Shown: positions 16,148-24,521, counted from the first letter of the stretch. The stretch: 64,000 nucleotides of DNA from CAWCBH01 sp963793785 (GCA_963793785.1 CAWCBH010000004.1:124001-188000), one strand, 5' to 3'. A program made the numbers and translations. The notes: a model not told the origin generated them from the letters alone.

Positions 16148-17119
16148 GTGAGCTTTCCCGCCACGCGGATGCGGCGGCTGCGCCGCACGCAGGCGCTCCG
16201 CGACCTGATCCGCGAGACCGACATATCGCCGTCGCACCTGGTCCAGCCGCTGTTCGTGGTTGCCGGGGAAGGCGTGCGCGAAGAGGTTCCCTCGATGCCA
16301 GGCGTGCAGCGGCTGTCGATCTCCGCGCTCGTCACCGAAGGCGAGGAGGTCTTCGCGGCCGGAATCCGGGCCGTGCTGCTGTTCGGCATTCCCGCCGCCA
16401 AGGACGAAACCGGCTCCGGTGCCTACGACGAGGAGGGCGTCGTCCAGCTTGCGGTACGGGCGCTCAAGGAAGCGGTCCCCGAGCTGACGGTGATCACCGA
16501 CGTCTGCCTTTGCGAGTACACCTCCCACGGCCACTGCGGTTTCGTGCGCGACGGCGAGGTCGACAACGACATCACCGTCGAGCTGCTCGCCAAGACCGCG
16601 ATCGCGCAGGCCGAAGCCGGCGCCGACGTGGTCGCCCCCAGCGACATGATGGACGGGCGCGTCGGGGTGATTCGCCACCAGCTCGACGAGGAGGGCCACC
16701 CGAACGTCCCGATCCTCGCCTACAGCGCCAAGTACGCCTCCGCTTTCTACGGCCCGTTTCGCGACGCCGCCGGCTCGACGCCGGAGTTCGGCGACCGCCG
16801 CGGCTACCAGATGGACCCGGCGAACGCGGCCGAAGCAGTGCGGGAGGCAAAGCTCGACCTCGCCGAGGGAGCCGACATGCTGATGGTCAAGCCCGCGACC
16901 CCCTATCTGGACGTGATCCGGCGGGTCAAGGAGGAGACCGATGCGCCGCTGGCCGCCTACCAGGTCTCCGGCGAGTACTCGATGCTGCGCGCCGCTGCGG
17001 CCAACGGCTGGATCGACGAGCGCGCGGCCGTGCTCGAGACCCTGACCGCGATCCGCCGCGCCGGCGCTGACGTCGTGATCACCTACTTCGCCAAGCAGGC
17101 GGCCGGATGGCTTCGGTGA
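16148..17119 (+). CDS. hemB: Delta-aminolevulinic acid dehydratase (porphobilinogen synthase)
   Basis: HemB condenses two 5-aminolevulinate molecules to porphobilinogen, the second common step of tetrapyrrole synthesis. The 323-residue protein has the zinc-site cysteines in ITDVCLCEYTSHGHCGF, so it is the zinc-dependent type. The two catalytic lysines are in YSAKYASAFYGPF and MLMVKPATPYLDV. GTG 16148 is chosen because the product then begins MSFPATRMRRLRRTQALRDL, the normal N-terminus. It overlaps the next gene by 13 bases and heads a hem operon. Confidence 0.96.
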   Translation: MSFPATRMRRLRRTQALRDLIRETDISPSHLVQPLFVVAGEGVREEVPSMPGVQRLSISALVTEGEEVFAAGIRAVLLFGIPAAKDETGSGAYDEEGVVQLAVRALKEAVPELTVITDVCLCEYTSHGHCGFVRDGEVDNDITVELLAKTAIAQAEAGADVVAPSDMMDGRVGVIRHQLDEEGHPNVPILAYSAKYASAFYGPFRDAAGSTPEFGDRRGYQMDPANAAEAVREAKLDLAEGADMLMVKPATPYLDVIRRVKEETDAPLAAYQVSGEYSMLRAAAANGWIDERAAVLETLTAIRRAGADVVITYFAKQAAGWLR

Positions 17120-18192
17120 GGGTGCCGCAGCCGAAGCTGCGCTCCCGCAAGGGCGGCGCCGCGATCCCGCTCGACGACGCCGACCGGCGGCTGATGAACG
17201 CGCTGCAGTCGAGCTTTCCACTCGAACCCGAGCCCTACGCACTGCTCGCCGCGGAGGTGGAGATGGAGCTGGAGGAGGTACTGACGCGGACCCGGCGCCT
17301 GCTGGACAAGCGGATCATCCGCGAGATCACGCCGATCTTCGACACCCGCGCCCTCGGCTACGAGTCGATGCTGGTCGCCGCCAAGGTGGACGCGGCCAAC
17401 CCCCAGCGGGCGGCCCGGATCGTCAACTCCCACCCCGGCGTCTCTCACAACTACCTGCGAACGCACGACTTCAACCTCTGGTTCACGATCGCCACCCCAC
17501 CCGACTCCGGACTGGGGCTGGAAGCGACCCTGCAGCGCCTGATGGAGTTGACCGGCGCCGAGTCGATGCGCGAGCTGCCGACGCTGACCCTGTTCAAGAT
17601 CAACATGAACCTGGAGATGGAAGGCGGCACCGAGGCGCTGGCGTCCAGCGCCGAGGCCGTGCCGCCGCGGGAGCTGGAGGCGCAGCCCTACGACGACCGC
17701 GACATCGCCGTGATTCGAGCGCTGCAGGGCCCGATGGACGCGGTGGAACGGCCCTACGACGCGGCGGCGGCGGAGGCCGGCGTCGACACCGATGCCCTGC
17801 TCGAGCACCTGCGGGGAATGGTCGAGCGCAAGCTGCTGCGTCGCGTGGCCGCGATCCTCTATCACCGCCGGGCCGGCTTCTCGGCCAACGGGATGGGCGT
17901 CTGGAAGGTGCCCGAGGGCGAGATTCTCGAGACCGGGCGCCGGATGGCGTCCTTCCGGGGCATCTCCCATTGCTATCAGCGCCCCACCTATCCGGACTGG
18001 CCCTACAGCGTCTTCACGATGGCGCACGGACGCTCGAAGCGCGAGTGCGACGCGATCCTCGACTCGATCGCCGACGATCGCGGCCTGCACGGCTCCGACC
18101 GCGCGACCCTCTACTCCTCGACCGAGTACAAGAAGATCCGCCTCCGCTATTTCACCGACGACTACGCTGCCTGGGAGGCGGAGCATTCCTAG
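17107..18192 (+). CDS. Fused Lrp/AsnC-fold protein, siroheme decarboxylase (AhbA-AhbB/NirDL)-like
   Basis: The 361-residue protein carries two copies of the Lrp-type module (winged helix plus RAM-like ferredoxin fold). The first covers about residues 20-175, with LDDADRRLMNALQSSFPLE and HPGVSHNYLRTHDFNLWFTI. The second covers about 195-355, with YDDRDIAVIRALQGPMD and SHCYQRPTYPDWPYSVFTM. The motif SHCYxRPxYPxWPYxxFTM is the hallmark of the siroheme decarboxylases AhbA/AhbB and the heme d1 proteins NirD/L/G/H, which remove acetate side-chain carboxylates. Its place between hemB and hemL links it to tetrapyrrole synthesis. It could be an active decarboxylase or a heme-responsive regulator. Confidence 0.8.
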   Translation: MASVRVPQPKLRSRKGGAAIPLDDADRRLMNALQSSFPLEPEPYALLAAEVEMELEEVLTRTRRLLDKRIIREITPIFDTRALGYESMLVAAKVDAANPQRAARIVNSHPGVSHNYLRTHDFNLWFTIATPPDSGLGLEATLQRLMELTGAESMRELPTLTLFKINMNLEMEGGTEALASSAEAVPPRELEAQPYDDRDIAVIRALQGPMDAVERPYDAAAAEAGVDTDALLEHLRGMVERKLLRRVAAILYHRRAGFSANGMGVWKVPEGEILETGRRMASFRGISHCYQRPTYPDWPYSVFTMAHGRSKRECDAILDSIADDRGLHGSDRATLYSSTEYKKIRLRYFTDDYAAWEAEHS

Positions 18193-19459
18193 TTTTGATT
18201 GCTCGGCGGAGCTCTATCGCCGGGCGCTGAAGGTCCTTCCCGGCGGGGTCAACTCACCGGTTCGAGCGATGCGCCAGATCGGTCGTGACCCGATCTTCGT
18301 CGAGCGTGGCGAAGGCTGTGAGCTGATCGACGTCGACGGCAACCGCTACGTCGACTGGGTCTGCTCGTGGGGGCCGCTGATCCTCGGTCACGCCGATGCC
18401 GCGGTCGTGGCCGCCGTGCAGGAGGCCGCGGGCCGGGGCACCAGCTACGGGGCGGCGACCGCTGCGGAGGCGGAGCTGGCCGAGGAGGTCGTCGATCGCT
18501 TCCCGTCGATCGAGATGGTCCGGATGACCAGCTCCGGAACCGAGGCCGCGATGAGCGCCGCCCGCCTGGCGCGAGCCGCCACCGGGCGCGAGGTGCTGCT
18601 GAAGTTCGCCGGCGCCTATCACGGCCACTCCGACGGCCTGCTTGCCGATGCCGGGTCGGGCTTGGCGACGCTGGGCGTCCCGGCAAGCCCGGGCGTTCCC
18701 CCGGCCATGGCGGCCGGGACGGTGGTGGTCGGCTGGAACGATCGCGACGCCGTGGCGACGGCCCTCGCCGAGCACGAGGTCGCGGCGATCCTGGCCGAGC
18801 CGATAGCAGCGAACATGGGAGTCGTGCCGCCGGGCGAGGACTTTCTCGCCTTCCTGCGCGAGCAGGCCGATGCCAGCGGCGCGCTGCTGGTCTTCGACGA
18901 GGTGATCACCGGCTTTCGGGTCTCCCGCGGCGGCGCCCAGGAGCTGCTGGGGGTCGCGCCCGACCTGACCGTCCTCGGCAAGGTGATCGGCGGCGGTTTG
19001 CCGGCCGCCGCCTTCGCCGGTCCGCGGCGACTGCTGGATCTGGTCTCGCCGGCCGGCGACGTCTACCAGGCCGGAACGCTGTCCGGCAACCCGCTCGCCG
19101 TCGCCGCCGGTCTGGCGACCATTCGCCGCCTCGACGCCGAGGCCTACCGGCGGCTGGAGCAGCTCACCGACCTTCTCACCGCCGGGCTGCGCTCCCTCGC
19201 CGAGGGGCGACCGCTGCAGGTAGCGGCCGCACCCGGACTCGTGACCCTGTTCTTCAGCCCCGACCCGGTGACCGATTTCGCCGGCGCGAAGCGCTGCGAC
19301 GTCGACGCTCACGCCCGCTTCTGCCGGGCGATGCTCGAGCGAGGCGTCTATCCGCCACCCTCCCAGTTCGAGGCCTGGTTCGTCTCCCTTGCCCATCACG
19401 AGCAGGCCGTCGAGCGCACTCTGGAGGCTGCTTCGGAAGCGCTGGCGGAGGCATTTTGA
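18185..19459 (+). CDS. hemL: Glutamate-1-semialdehyde 2,1-aminomutase
   Basis: HemL converts glutamate-1-semialdehyde to 5-aminolevulinate with PLP, feeding HemB. The protein shows ALKVLPGGVNSPVRAMRQIG, VERGEGCELIDVDGNRYVDW, MTSSGTEAAMSAARLARA, FDEVITGFRVSRGGAQ, and the PLP lysine in VLGKVIGGGLPAAAFAG. The frame is open far upstream, but I find no ATG, GTG or TTG between the end of the preceding gene and SFDCSAELYRRAL. The nearest candidates are ATT 18185 (424 residues, near normal length) and CTG 18167, or an indel has hidden the start. Its end overlaps the next gene as TTGA. Confidence 0.93.
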   Translation: MPSFDCSAELYRRALKVLPGGVNSPVRAMRQIGRDPIFVERGEGCELIDVDGNRYVDWVCSWGPLILGHADAAVVAAVQEAAGRGTSYGAATAAEAELAEEVVDRFPSIEMVRMTSSGTEAAMSAARLARAATGREVLLKFAGAYHGHSDGLLADAGSGLATLGVPASPGVPPAMAAGTVVVGWNDRDAVATALAEHEVAAILAEPIAANMGVVPPGEDFLAFLREQADASGALLVFDEVITGFRVSRGGAQELLGVAPDLTVLGKVIGGGLPAAAFAGPRRLLDLVSPAGDVYQAGTLSGNPLAVAAGLATIRRLDAEAYRRLEQLTDLLTAGLRSLAEGRPLQVAAAPGLVTLFFSPDPVTDFAGAKRCDVDAHARFCRAMLERGVYPPPSQFEAWFVSLAHHEQAVERTLEAASEALAEAF

Positions 19460-20079
19460 CCGGCTCCGACGGAGCACCCGGGAGGGGTCGATCCGAGTCG
19501 GCTCAGGCGTTGACCGCCCTGGCGCTCGACCTGCGCGAGGAGGAGACGGTGATCTCTGCTTGCGTCGTCGAGCCGACGGTCGAGCCGGCGCTGGGGATGC
19601 TGGCGGCAGCCGGCCCGCGGGCCTCGGCGGCGCCGTTTGAGTACGCGCTCGTGGTCGAGGCGATTCGGGAGGGTTATCTCCTCCACTACGGCGAGTCGCG
19701 GCTGCTGGCCGGCCAGGACCGCGACCTCGCCCTGCTTGCCGGCGACTATCTCTACGCACGCGGGATCGAACGCCTCGCCTCGCTCGGGGACGCGCCGGCG
19801 GTGCGCCGCCTGGCCGACCTGATCAGCCTCTCGGCGCAATGCCACGCCGAGTCTCGAACCGATCTCGTCCCGCCCCTCTGGCTGGCGGTGACCGTCGCTG
19901 TCGGGACCGACGGAGGCCCAGCCCATGAGGCAGCCCTGGCCGACGCCCGCCGAATGGAGCCGGCTGCCGGGGAGGCGCTGCTCGCCGCAGCTCGCGCCGG
20001 AGCGGCCTCGGCGAGGCTCGGAGCCGCGCTTGACCGCGCTGCCGAGTCAATAGACTTTTCGGTTCCACGAAGCGGCTGA
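19456..20079 (+). CDS. Conserved-looking helical protein of unknown function in the heme/bc operon
   Basis: Read from TTG 19456, which overlaps the hemL stop, this is 207 residues. It is Ala/Leu-rich and predicted mostly helical, without signal peptide or clear membrane helix. Segments such as VVEAIREGYLLHYGESRLLA and LLAGDYLYARGIERLASLGD look structured, with a repeated Asp-Leu-Ala pattern. The arrangement of helices around LLAGDYLYARG recalls non-catalytic subunits of heptaprenyl diphosphate synthases (HepS). A quinone-side role would fit the nearby polyprenyl synthase, but this resemblance is weak. It shares one base with the Rieske gene. Confidence 0.75.
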   Translation: MTGSDGAPGRGRSESAQALTALALDLREEETVISACVVEPTVEPALGMLAAAGPRASAAPFEYALVVEAIREGYLLHYGESRLLAGQDRDLALLAGDYLYARGIERLASLGDAPAVRRLADLISLSAQCHAESRTDLVPPLWLAVTVAVGTDGGPAHEAALADARRMEPAAGEALLAAARAGAASARLGAALDRAAESIDFSVPRSG

Positions 20080-20753
20080 TGGCGGACTCAGGCGAAAAGC
20101 AGACCGGCGCGAGGGCCCCGGAGCAGGGAGCAAGCCCGAAGCCGAATCCTCCCGGCTATTTCGAGGGCGAGTCGATGACCAGGCGGCGCGCCTTCACCGT
20201 CGCCGCGGGAGGGCTGGGCGGGCTCGCCGGCGCCGTGGTGGTGCTGCCGACGGTCGGCTTTGCGCTGGCGCCGCTGTTCGAGCGCGGCCCGGAGCGCTGG
20301 GAGGCGGTCGGCCCCGAGGATGACTTCGCCGCCGAGACCTACAAGTCGGTCGTGTTCACCGAGACGCCGGGGGTCGGGGAGGCGGGGAAGACGACCGCCT
20401 ACGTGAGGCGTGGGGTGGAGAAGTTCGGCGAGGACCCCGAGGAGTTCATCGCGATCTCGACCCGCTGCGCCCACCTTGGCTGCCCGGTGCGGTTCGTCCA
20501 GGCGGCCGGAAACTTCATCTGCCCCTGTCACGGCGGCGTCTACGACTTCGAGGGCAAGCGGATCGGCGGCCCGCCGGTGCGCCCGCTCGATCGCTTCCAG
20601 ACCCGGGTCCGCGCCGGAGACGTCGAGATCGGCCCCCGCTACAGCGTCACCAGCCAGCTGGAGGCGGTCCGCGCCCGTGACCCGGGCGAGTTCACCGGCG
20701 GCATCTGGGAGTACCTCTATCCACCCCGGCCGACCACCTACCCACCGCCGTGA
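20079..20753 (+). CDS. qcrA: Menaquinol-cytochrome c reductase Rieske iron-sulfur subunit
   Basis: The 224-residue subunit carries the 2Fe-2S cluster of the menaquinol:cytochrome c reductase. The N-terminus has a twin-arginine segment, SMTRRRAFTVAAGGLGG, followed by a membrane helix, so Tat-dependent insertion is expected; tatA and tatC lie 4.5 kb downstream. The cluster-binding boxes are CAHLGCPVRF and CPCHGGVYDFEG, giving the C-x-H-x2-C and C-x2-H ligands. ATG 20079 shares its A with the previous stop. Gene order Rieske, cytochrome b6, subunit IV-cytochrome c is the same as Bacillus qcrABC. Confidence 0.95.
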   Translation: MADSGEKQTGARAPEQGASPKPNPPGYFEGESMTRRRAFTVAAGGLGGLAGAVVVLPTVGFALAPLFERGPERWEAVGPEDDFAAETYKSVVFTETPGVGEAGKTTAYVRRGVEKFGEDPEEFIAISTRCAHLGCPVRFVQAAGNFICPCHGGVYDFEGKRIGGPPVRPLDRFQTRVRAGDVEIGPRYSVTSQLEAVRARDPGEFTGGIWEYLYPPRPTTYPPP

Positions 20754-20760
20754 GGTCGCG

Positions 20761-21651
20761 ATGAAGCTTCCGATCCCCGCCGCGCTGCGCCGCCCCGCCA
20801 AGCCGGGTCAGAACGGGCGCGGCAACGGACCCGCGCCGGCCAACCTCAGGGAAGCGCCTCCCGAGCACACCGGCGACGGCCAGCGGCCCGTCGACTACGC
20901 CAAGGAGGCAGGGGCCGACGTCGCCGGCTGGGTCGACCAGCGCACCGGCGCCACCGGGTTCCTGACCGGGATGCTCTACCGCAAGGTCCCGAAGGGGACC
21001 AACTGGTTCTACACGCTCGGCTCGGCAACCCTGTTCGCCTTCACGATCCAGGCGATCACCGGGGTCTTCCTGGCGATGTACTACACGCCTTCGCCGACCG
21101 AGGCTTATGACTCGGTGACCCATCTGACCAACGACGTCTTCCTGGGCGAGTTCGTCCGCGGCCTCCACAAGTGGGGCGCCAGCGTGATGGTGATCCTGAT
21201 CTTCCTCCACATGGGGAGGACCTTCTTCTTCGGCGCCTACAAGTACCCGCGCGAGCTGAACTGGGTGATCGGCGTGGTGCTGCTGATCCTGACCTTGGTA
21301 ATGGGCCTGACGGGCTATCTGCTGCCGTTCGACCAGCGCTCCTTCTGGGCGACGATCGTCGCCAACAACATCACCGCGTCGGGACCGGTCGTCGGCCCCT
21401 ACCTGGCCGATTTCCTGCGCGCCGGCCCTGAGTTCGGCGCCACGACGCTGTCCCGCTTCTACGCCCTTCACATGCTGCTGATCCCGGGGCTGATCATTGC
21501 CCTGATCGGCGCCCACCTCTACCTGGTCGTCAAGCTCGGCACCACGGCGCCGCCGTGGTTGCGGGCGGAGAAGCCCAAGGCCGCGGCGCCGGTCGTGCAG
21601 GTGGACGCCGGCGCCAACGGCCGCGGGGACCGGGACTCCGCGCGGCGCTGA
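20761..21651 (+). CDS. qcrB: Cytochrome b6-type subunit of the menaquinol reductase
   Basis: The 296-residue protein carries the two b hemes. It has about four membrane helices after a 55-residue Pro/Gly-rich cytoplasmic N-terminus. Heme-ligand histidines are seen in FVRGLHKWGASVMVILIFLH and FYALHMLLIPGLIIALIGAH. The quinol-site region is GYLLPFDQRSFWATI. It is the short b6 form, with the subunit IV part coded by the next gene. ATG 20761 lies seven bases after the Rieske stop. Confidence 0.95.
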   Translation: MKLPIPAALRRPAKPGQNGRGNGPAPANLREAPPEHTGDGQRPVDYAKEAGADVAGWVDQRTGATGFLTGMLYRKVPKGTNWFYTLGSATLFAFTIQAITGVFLAMYYTPSPTEAYDSVTHLTNDVFLGEFVRGLHKWGASVMVILIFLHMGRTFFFGAYKYPRELNWVIGVVLLILTLVMGLTGYLLPFDQRSFWATIVANNITASGPVVGPYLADFLRAGPEFGATTLSRFYALHMLLIPGLIIALIGAHLYLVVKLGTTAPPWLRAEKPKAAAPVVQVDAGANGRGDRDSARR

Positions 21652-21655
21652 GACG

Positions 21656-22357
21656 ATGAACAACCGCGACAAAGAGGCCTACCTCACCGAGTACGAGGTC
21701 TTAAAGAAGAAGGGCAAGCCGTTCTTTCCCTATGCGGTCCTGAAGGACTCCGCGATGGCCTTCGTGGTGGCCTTGGTCGTGATCGCGATGGCGCTGATCC
21801 TCGGCGCCGAGCAGGGTCCCAAGGCCGATCCGACGACGACCACCTACGTGCCGCGGCCGGAGTGGTACTTCTTCTTCCTCTTCGAGTTGCTGCGGATCCT
21901 GAAGCCGCCCGAGCTGACCCCGGTGGCGACGATCGGGATCCCGACGATCTGCATGGTCCTGCTGCTGCTGCTGCCGTTCTATGACCGCGGTCCCGAACGC
22001 CGGCCCGAGCGCCGCCCGATCGCGGCCACCGCCGGGTGCCTGACGATCGTCGCGATGGCCTATCTGACCTATCTCGGCGCCACGGCCGGGTCGCCGACCG
22101 AGATCGAGATGGAGGTGGCGCCGCGGTATGAGGCGGGCAAGGAGATCACCGCTCAGGCGGGTTGCCTGGCCTGCCACAAGGTCGGGGAGAACGGCAACAA
22201 CGGCCCCGGGCCGGAGCTGACCCATATCGCCCAGCAGGTGCCGAGGGCGGCAATCATCCGCTCGGTCGAGATCGGGCCCGGCATCATGCCCGCCTACCGG
22301 GACCTGCCCGAGGAGAAGCTGAACCAGCTGGCCGACTTCCTCTCCTCGCTCGACTAG
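21656..22357 (+). CDS. qcrC: Subunit IV-cytochrome c fusion of the menaquinol reductase
   Basis: The 233-residue protein joins a cytochrome b subunit IV-like part (three membrane helices, with the Qo-site motif in YVPRPEWYFFFLFELLRILK) to a C-terminal class I cytochrome c domain. The heme c site is CLACH at about residues 170-174, and the axial Met is likely in IGPGIMPAYRDLP. This matches the b6c-type complex of Gram-positive bacteria, with the electron-accepting cytochrome c tethered. It is tightly spaced after qcrB (four bases). Confidence 0.95.
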   Translation: MNNRDKEAYLTEYEVLKKKGKPFFPYAVLKDSAMAFVVALVVIAMALILGAEQGPKADPTTTTYVPRPEWYFFFLFELLRILKPPELTPVATIGIPTICMVLLLLLPFYDRGPERRPERRPIAATAGCLTIVAMAYLTYLGATAGSPTEIEMEVAPRYEAGKEITAQAGCLACHKVGENGNNGPGPELTHIAQQVPRAAIIRSVEIGPGIMPAYRDLPEEKLNQLADFLSSLD

Positions 22358-22369
22358 GGGCGCCGGGTC

Positions 22370-23104
22370 GTGAGCAGCGCCACCGGGTCCCGCCCCCGGC
22401 GCGACTCGGAGCAGTTCGCCGGCCAGGTGAATCGGATGTTCGACCGCATCGCCGGCGTCTATGACCGCATGAACGCGGTGATGACGGTCGGCCTGGACCG
22501 GCGCTGGCGACAGCGCGCAGCGGATCGAGCCGAGCTGGGCCCGGGAGACGCGGCGCTCGACGTCTGCTGCGGGACCGGCGACCTCGCCCTCGAGCTCGCC
22601 CGCCGGGTTGGGCCAAACGGCACCGTGATCGGCTGCGACTTCTCGGAGCCGATGCTCGACCTGGCGCGCGACAAGGCCGCTCGCCTCGCTGCCGCCCCGG
22701 TTCGCTTCGAATGGGCCGACGCGCTGGCGCTCCCCTACGACGACGGCCGCTTCGACGCGGTGACGGTCGGCTTCGGAGTGCGAAACCTCGCCGACCTCGA
22801 TCGCGGCCTCGGCGAGCTGAGCAGGGTCCTGAAGCCCGGCGGGAGGCTGGTGATCCTCGAGATCACCCAGCCGACCCGGCCACCGCTCTCGTTCTTCTTC
22901 GGGCTCTGGTTCGACCGCCTGGTGCCGCTGCTCGGGCGTCTCGCCGGCGACCCGGACGCCTACAGCTATCTGCCCGAGTCGGTGCGCAGCTTCCCGGCCC
23001 CCGGCGACCTGGCGGCGCGGATGCACCGCGCCGGGCTGGGCCGGATCCGCTACACGGTCCTGGCGGGGGGAATCATCGCCATCCACAGCGGGGCTCGCCA
23101 GTGA
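22370..23104 (+). CDS. menG: Demethylmenaquinone methyltransferase
   Basis: MenG/UbiE methylates demethylmenaquinone with SAM in the last step of menaquinone synthesis. The 244-residue protein has the family boxes FDRIAGVYDRMNAVMT, SAM motif I ALDVCCGTGDLALELARR, VGFGVRNLADLD, and GGRLVILEITQP, ending with YTVLAGGIIAIHSG. Because the respiratory complex just upstream oxidises menaquinol, location and function agree. GTG 22370 is the start. The end overlaps the polyprenyl synthase start as GTGA. Confidence 0.95.
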   Translation: MSSATGSRPRRDSEQFAGQVNRMFDRIAGVYDRMNAVMTVGLDRRWRQRAADRAELGPGDAALDVCCGTGDLALELARRVGPNGTVIGCDFSEPMLDLARDKAARLAAAPVRFEWADALALPYDDGRFDAVTVGFGVRNLADLDRGLGELSRVLKPGGRLVILEITQPTRPPLSFFFGLWFDRLVPLLGRLAGDPDAYSYLPESVRSFPAPGDLAARMHRAGLGRIRYTVLAGGIIAIHSGARQ

Positions 23105-24081
23105 ACGGGCGCTCCGCCGTTCCGCCGCCGGTGACCGCGGTGCTCGACGCCGGCGGAGCCTGGCTGCCGGCGCGGCTGGGCGAGGTCGAGACGACCTTGC
23201 GCGAGCTCAGCCGGGGTCACGGCCCGATTCTGACCGAGGACGTGACCGCGACCCTGACCGCGGGGGGCAAACGGCTTCGGCCCCTTCTGGTGTTGCTCTG
23301 CGCCGGGCCGGATGCCGACGGTGCGGCGGTCCGGGCGGGGGCGGCAGTCGAGTTGGTCCACATGGCGACGCTCGTCCACGACGACGTGCTCGACGACGCG
23401 CCGCTGCGCCGCGGGCGCCCGACGGTCGTCGCCGCGGCGGGAAGGGGCCGGGCCACCGCCGCCGGTGACCTGCTCTTCTCGCGGGCCTTCGGCCTGCTCG
23501 CGGAAGCCGGCGACGAACGCGCCGTGGCCCTGCTCAGCGAGGCCTCGGTGAGCCTCGCCCTCGGCGAGCTGGCTCAGCGCCACGACGCCTACGACACCGA
23601 GGTCTCCGTCGATCGCTATCTCGATCGCTGCCGGCTGAAAACGGCCCGCCTTTTCGAGTGTGCGTGTCTGATCGGGCGAAAGTCAGACGCCGGCGACGAG
23701 GCCTCACTGCGCGTATTCGGCGCCGGCGTCGGTCTCGCGTTTCAGCTTCTCGACGACGTGCTCGACGTGACCGGGCCGGCGGAACGGACCGGCAAGGCGC
23801 GCGGCACCGACCTCCTCGACGGCACCGTGACCCTGCCCTGGATCCTCGCCGCGCAGCGGGATCCCGCCCTCCGCCGCGTCGACCTCGAAGCTCTCGACGG
23901 CGCCGCCGCCGACAGCCTCTGCGACCGCATCGTCAGCACCGGTTCCCCGAGCGAGGTCCGCTCGCAGGCGCTGGCCCTGGTCGCCGAGGCGAAGGCCCGG
24001 CTCGAGTTGGCGGCGCTGGAGCCCGAGCAGCGGCGGCTGCTGGCACTGGTCGCCGACGGCGTCGTGCAGCGCTACAGCTAG
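23101..24081 (+). CDS. Polyprenyl diphosphate synthase (trans type)
   Basis: The 326-residue enzyme lengthens isoprenyl diphosphates, most likely making the menaquinone side chain. It has GGKRLRPLLVLL, the first aspartate-rich motif in LVHDDVLDDAPLRRGRPT, LKTARLFECAC, and the second aspartate motif in FQLLDDVLDVTG. The start GTG overlaps menG by four bases. Chain length cannot be read reliably: the residues just before the first aspartate motif are ELVHMATL, with small residues that would allow long products. Confidence 0.93.
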   Translation: MNGRSAVPPPVTAVLDAGGAWLPARLGEVETTLRELSRGHGPILTEDVTATLTAGGKRLRPLLVLLCAGPDADGAAVRAGAAVELVHMATLVHDDVLDDAPLRRGRPTVVAAAGRGRATAAGDLLFSRAFGLLAEAGDERAVALLSEASVSLALGELAQRHDAYDTEVSVDRYLDRCRLKTARLFECACLIGRKSDAGDEASLRVFGAGVGLAFQLLDDVLDVTGPAERTGKARGTDLLDGTVTLPWILAAQRDPALRRVDLEALDGAAADSLCDRIVSTGSPSEVRSQALALVAEAKARLELAALEPEQRRLLALVADGVVQRYS

Positions 24082-24413
24082 GCGCGGAAGTCGTCGGGGC
24101 CGATCAGATCGGCCTGCAGCGCGGCGGTGAAGGTCTCTACGACCTGCTCCATGTTGGAGCGCTCGAAGGCCCGCAGCTCGCTGGCCAGCTCGCGGGTGCC
24201 GAAGTCCAGTTGCTCGTCGTAGTGGTCGATCTCGCGCTCGCAGTGAACGCCGTCCCGGGCCCACTCACACTCGGGGCAGCGGCGCCAGATCCGCCAATGG
24301 CCCTCCTGGGCGGTCTGCTCCCAGCAGGTCGGCTGCACGAGCCCCGAGCTGCACTCAGGGCAGACATGGAGACCGACGGCGACGCTGGTCTGGCTTCCCT
24401 CCGGGCTCATCAC
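24078..24413 (-). CDS. Small zinc-ribbon protein of unknown function
   Basis: The 111-residue protein has two CxxC pairs (VCPECSSG and RCPECEWARDG) plus extra Cys and His residues, consistent with a zinc ribbon, and an acidic helical C-terminal half. It starts at GTG 24413 or ATG 24410. Its stop overlaps the stop of the convergent polyprenyl synthase gene. I know similar uncharacterised proteins in actinobacteria but no function. Confidence 0.8.
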   Translation of the reverse strand: MMSPEGSQTSVAVGLHVCPECSSGLVQPTCWEQTAQEGHWRIWRRCPECEWARDGVHCEREIDHYDEQLDFGTRELASELRAFERSNMEQVVETFTAALQADLIGPDDFRA

Positions 24414-24506
24414 GGCGGAGATATCGGAAGCAGGCGCCGCTACTCAATCCACAATTTTCCGCAATCTGGGCTAAAACCCAAGTACCGGGTAGCCGAGCCT
24501 CACGAA

Positions 24507-24512
24507 TAGACT
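24507..24512 (+). promoter_or_regulatory. -10 hexamer TAGACT of dcd
   Basis: TAGACT ends nine bases before the GTG of dcd in the divergent gap between the zinc-ribbon gene and dcd. The gap is unusually AT-rich for this genome around 24440-24480 and probably holds both promoters. Confidence 0.5.
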
Positions 24513-24521
24513 GCAGCGTCC

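Noticed and set aside
16170..16200. Further copy of the gcggcggctgcgccgc REP core near the start of hemB
   Set aside because: The match is short and lies within conserved hemB codons (MRRLRRTQAL), so it is coincidental.
18254..19759. A 501-codon minus-strand frame
   Set aside because: Antisense to hemL, which carries all PLP-enzyme motifs.
24440..24490. Rho-independent terminator at TGGGCTAAAACCCA
   Set aside because: The four-base stem is too weak and has no T-run; more likely just AT-rich promoter sequence of the divergent pair.
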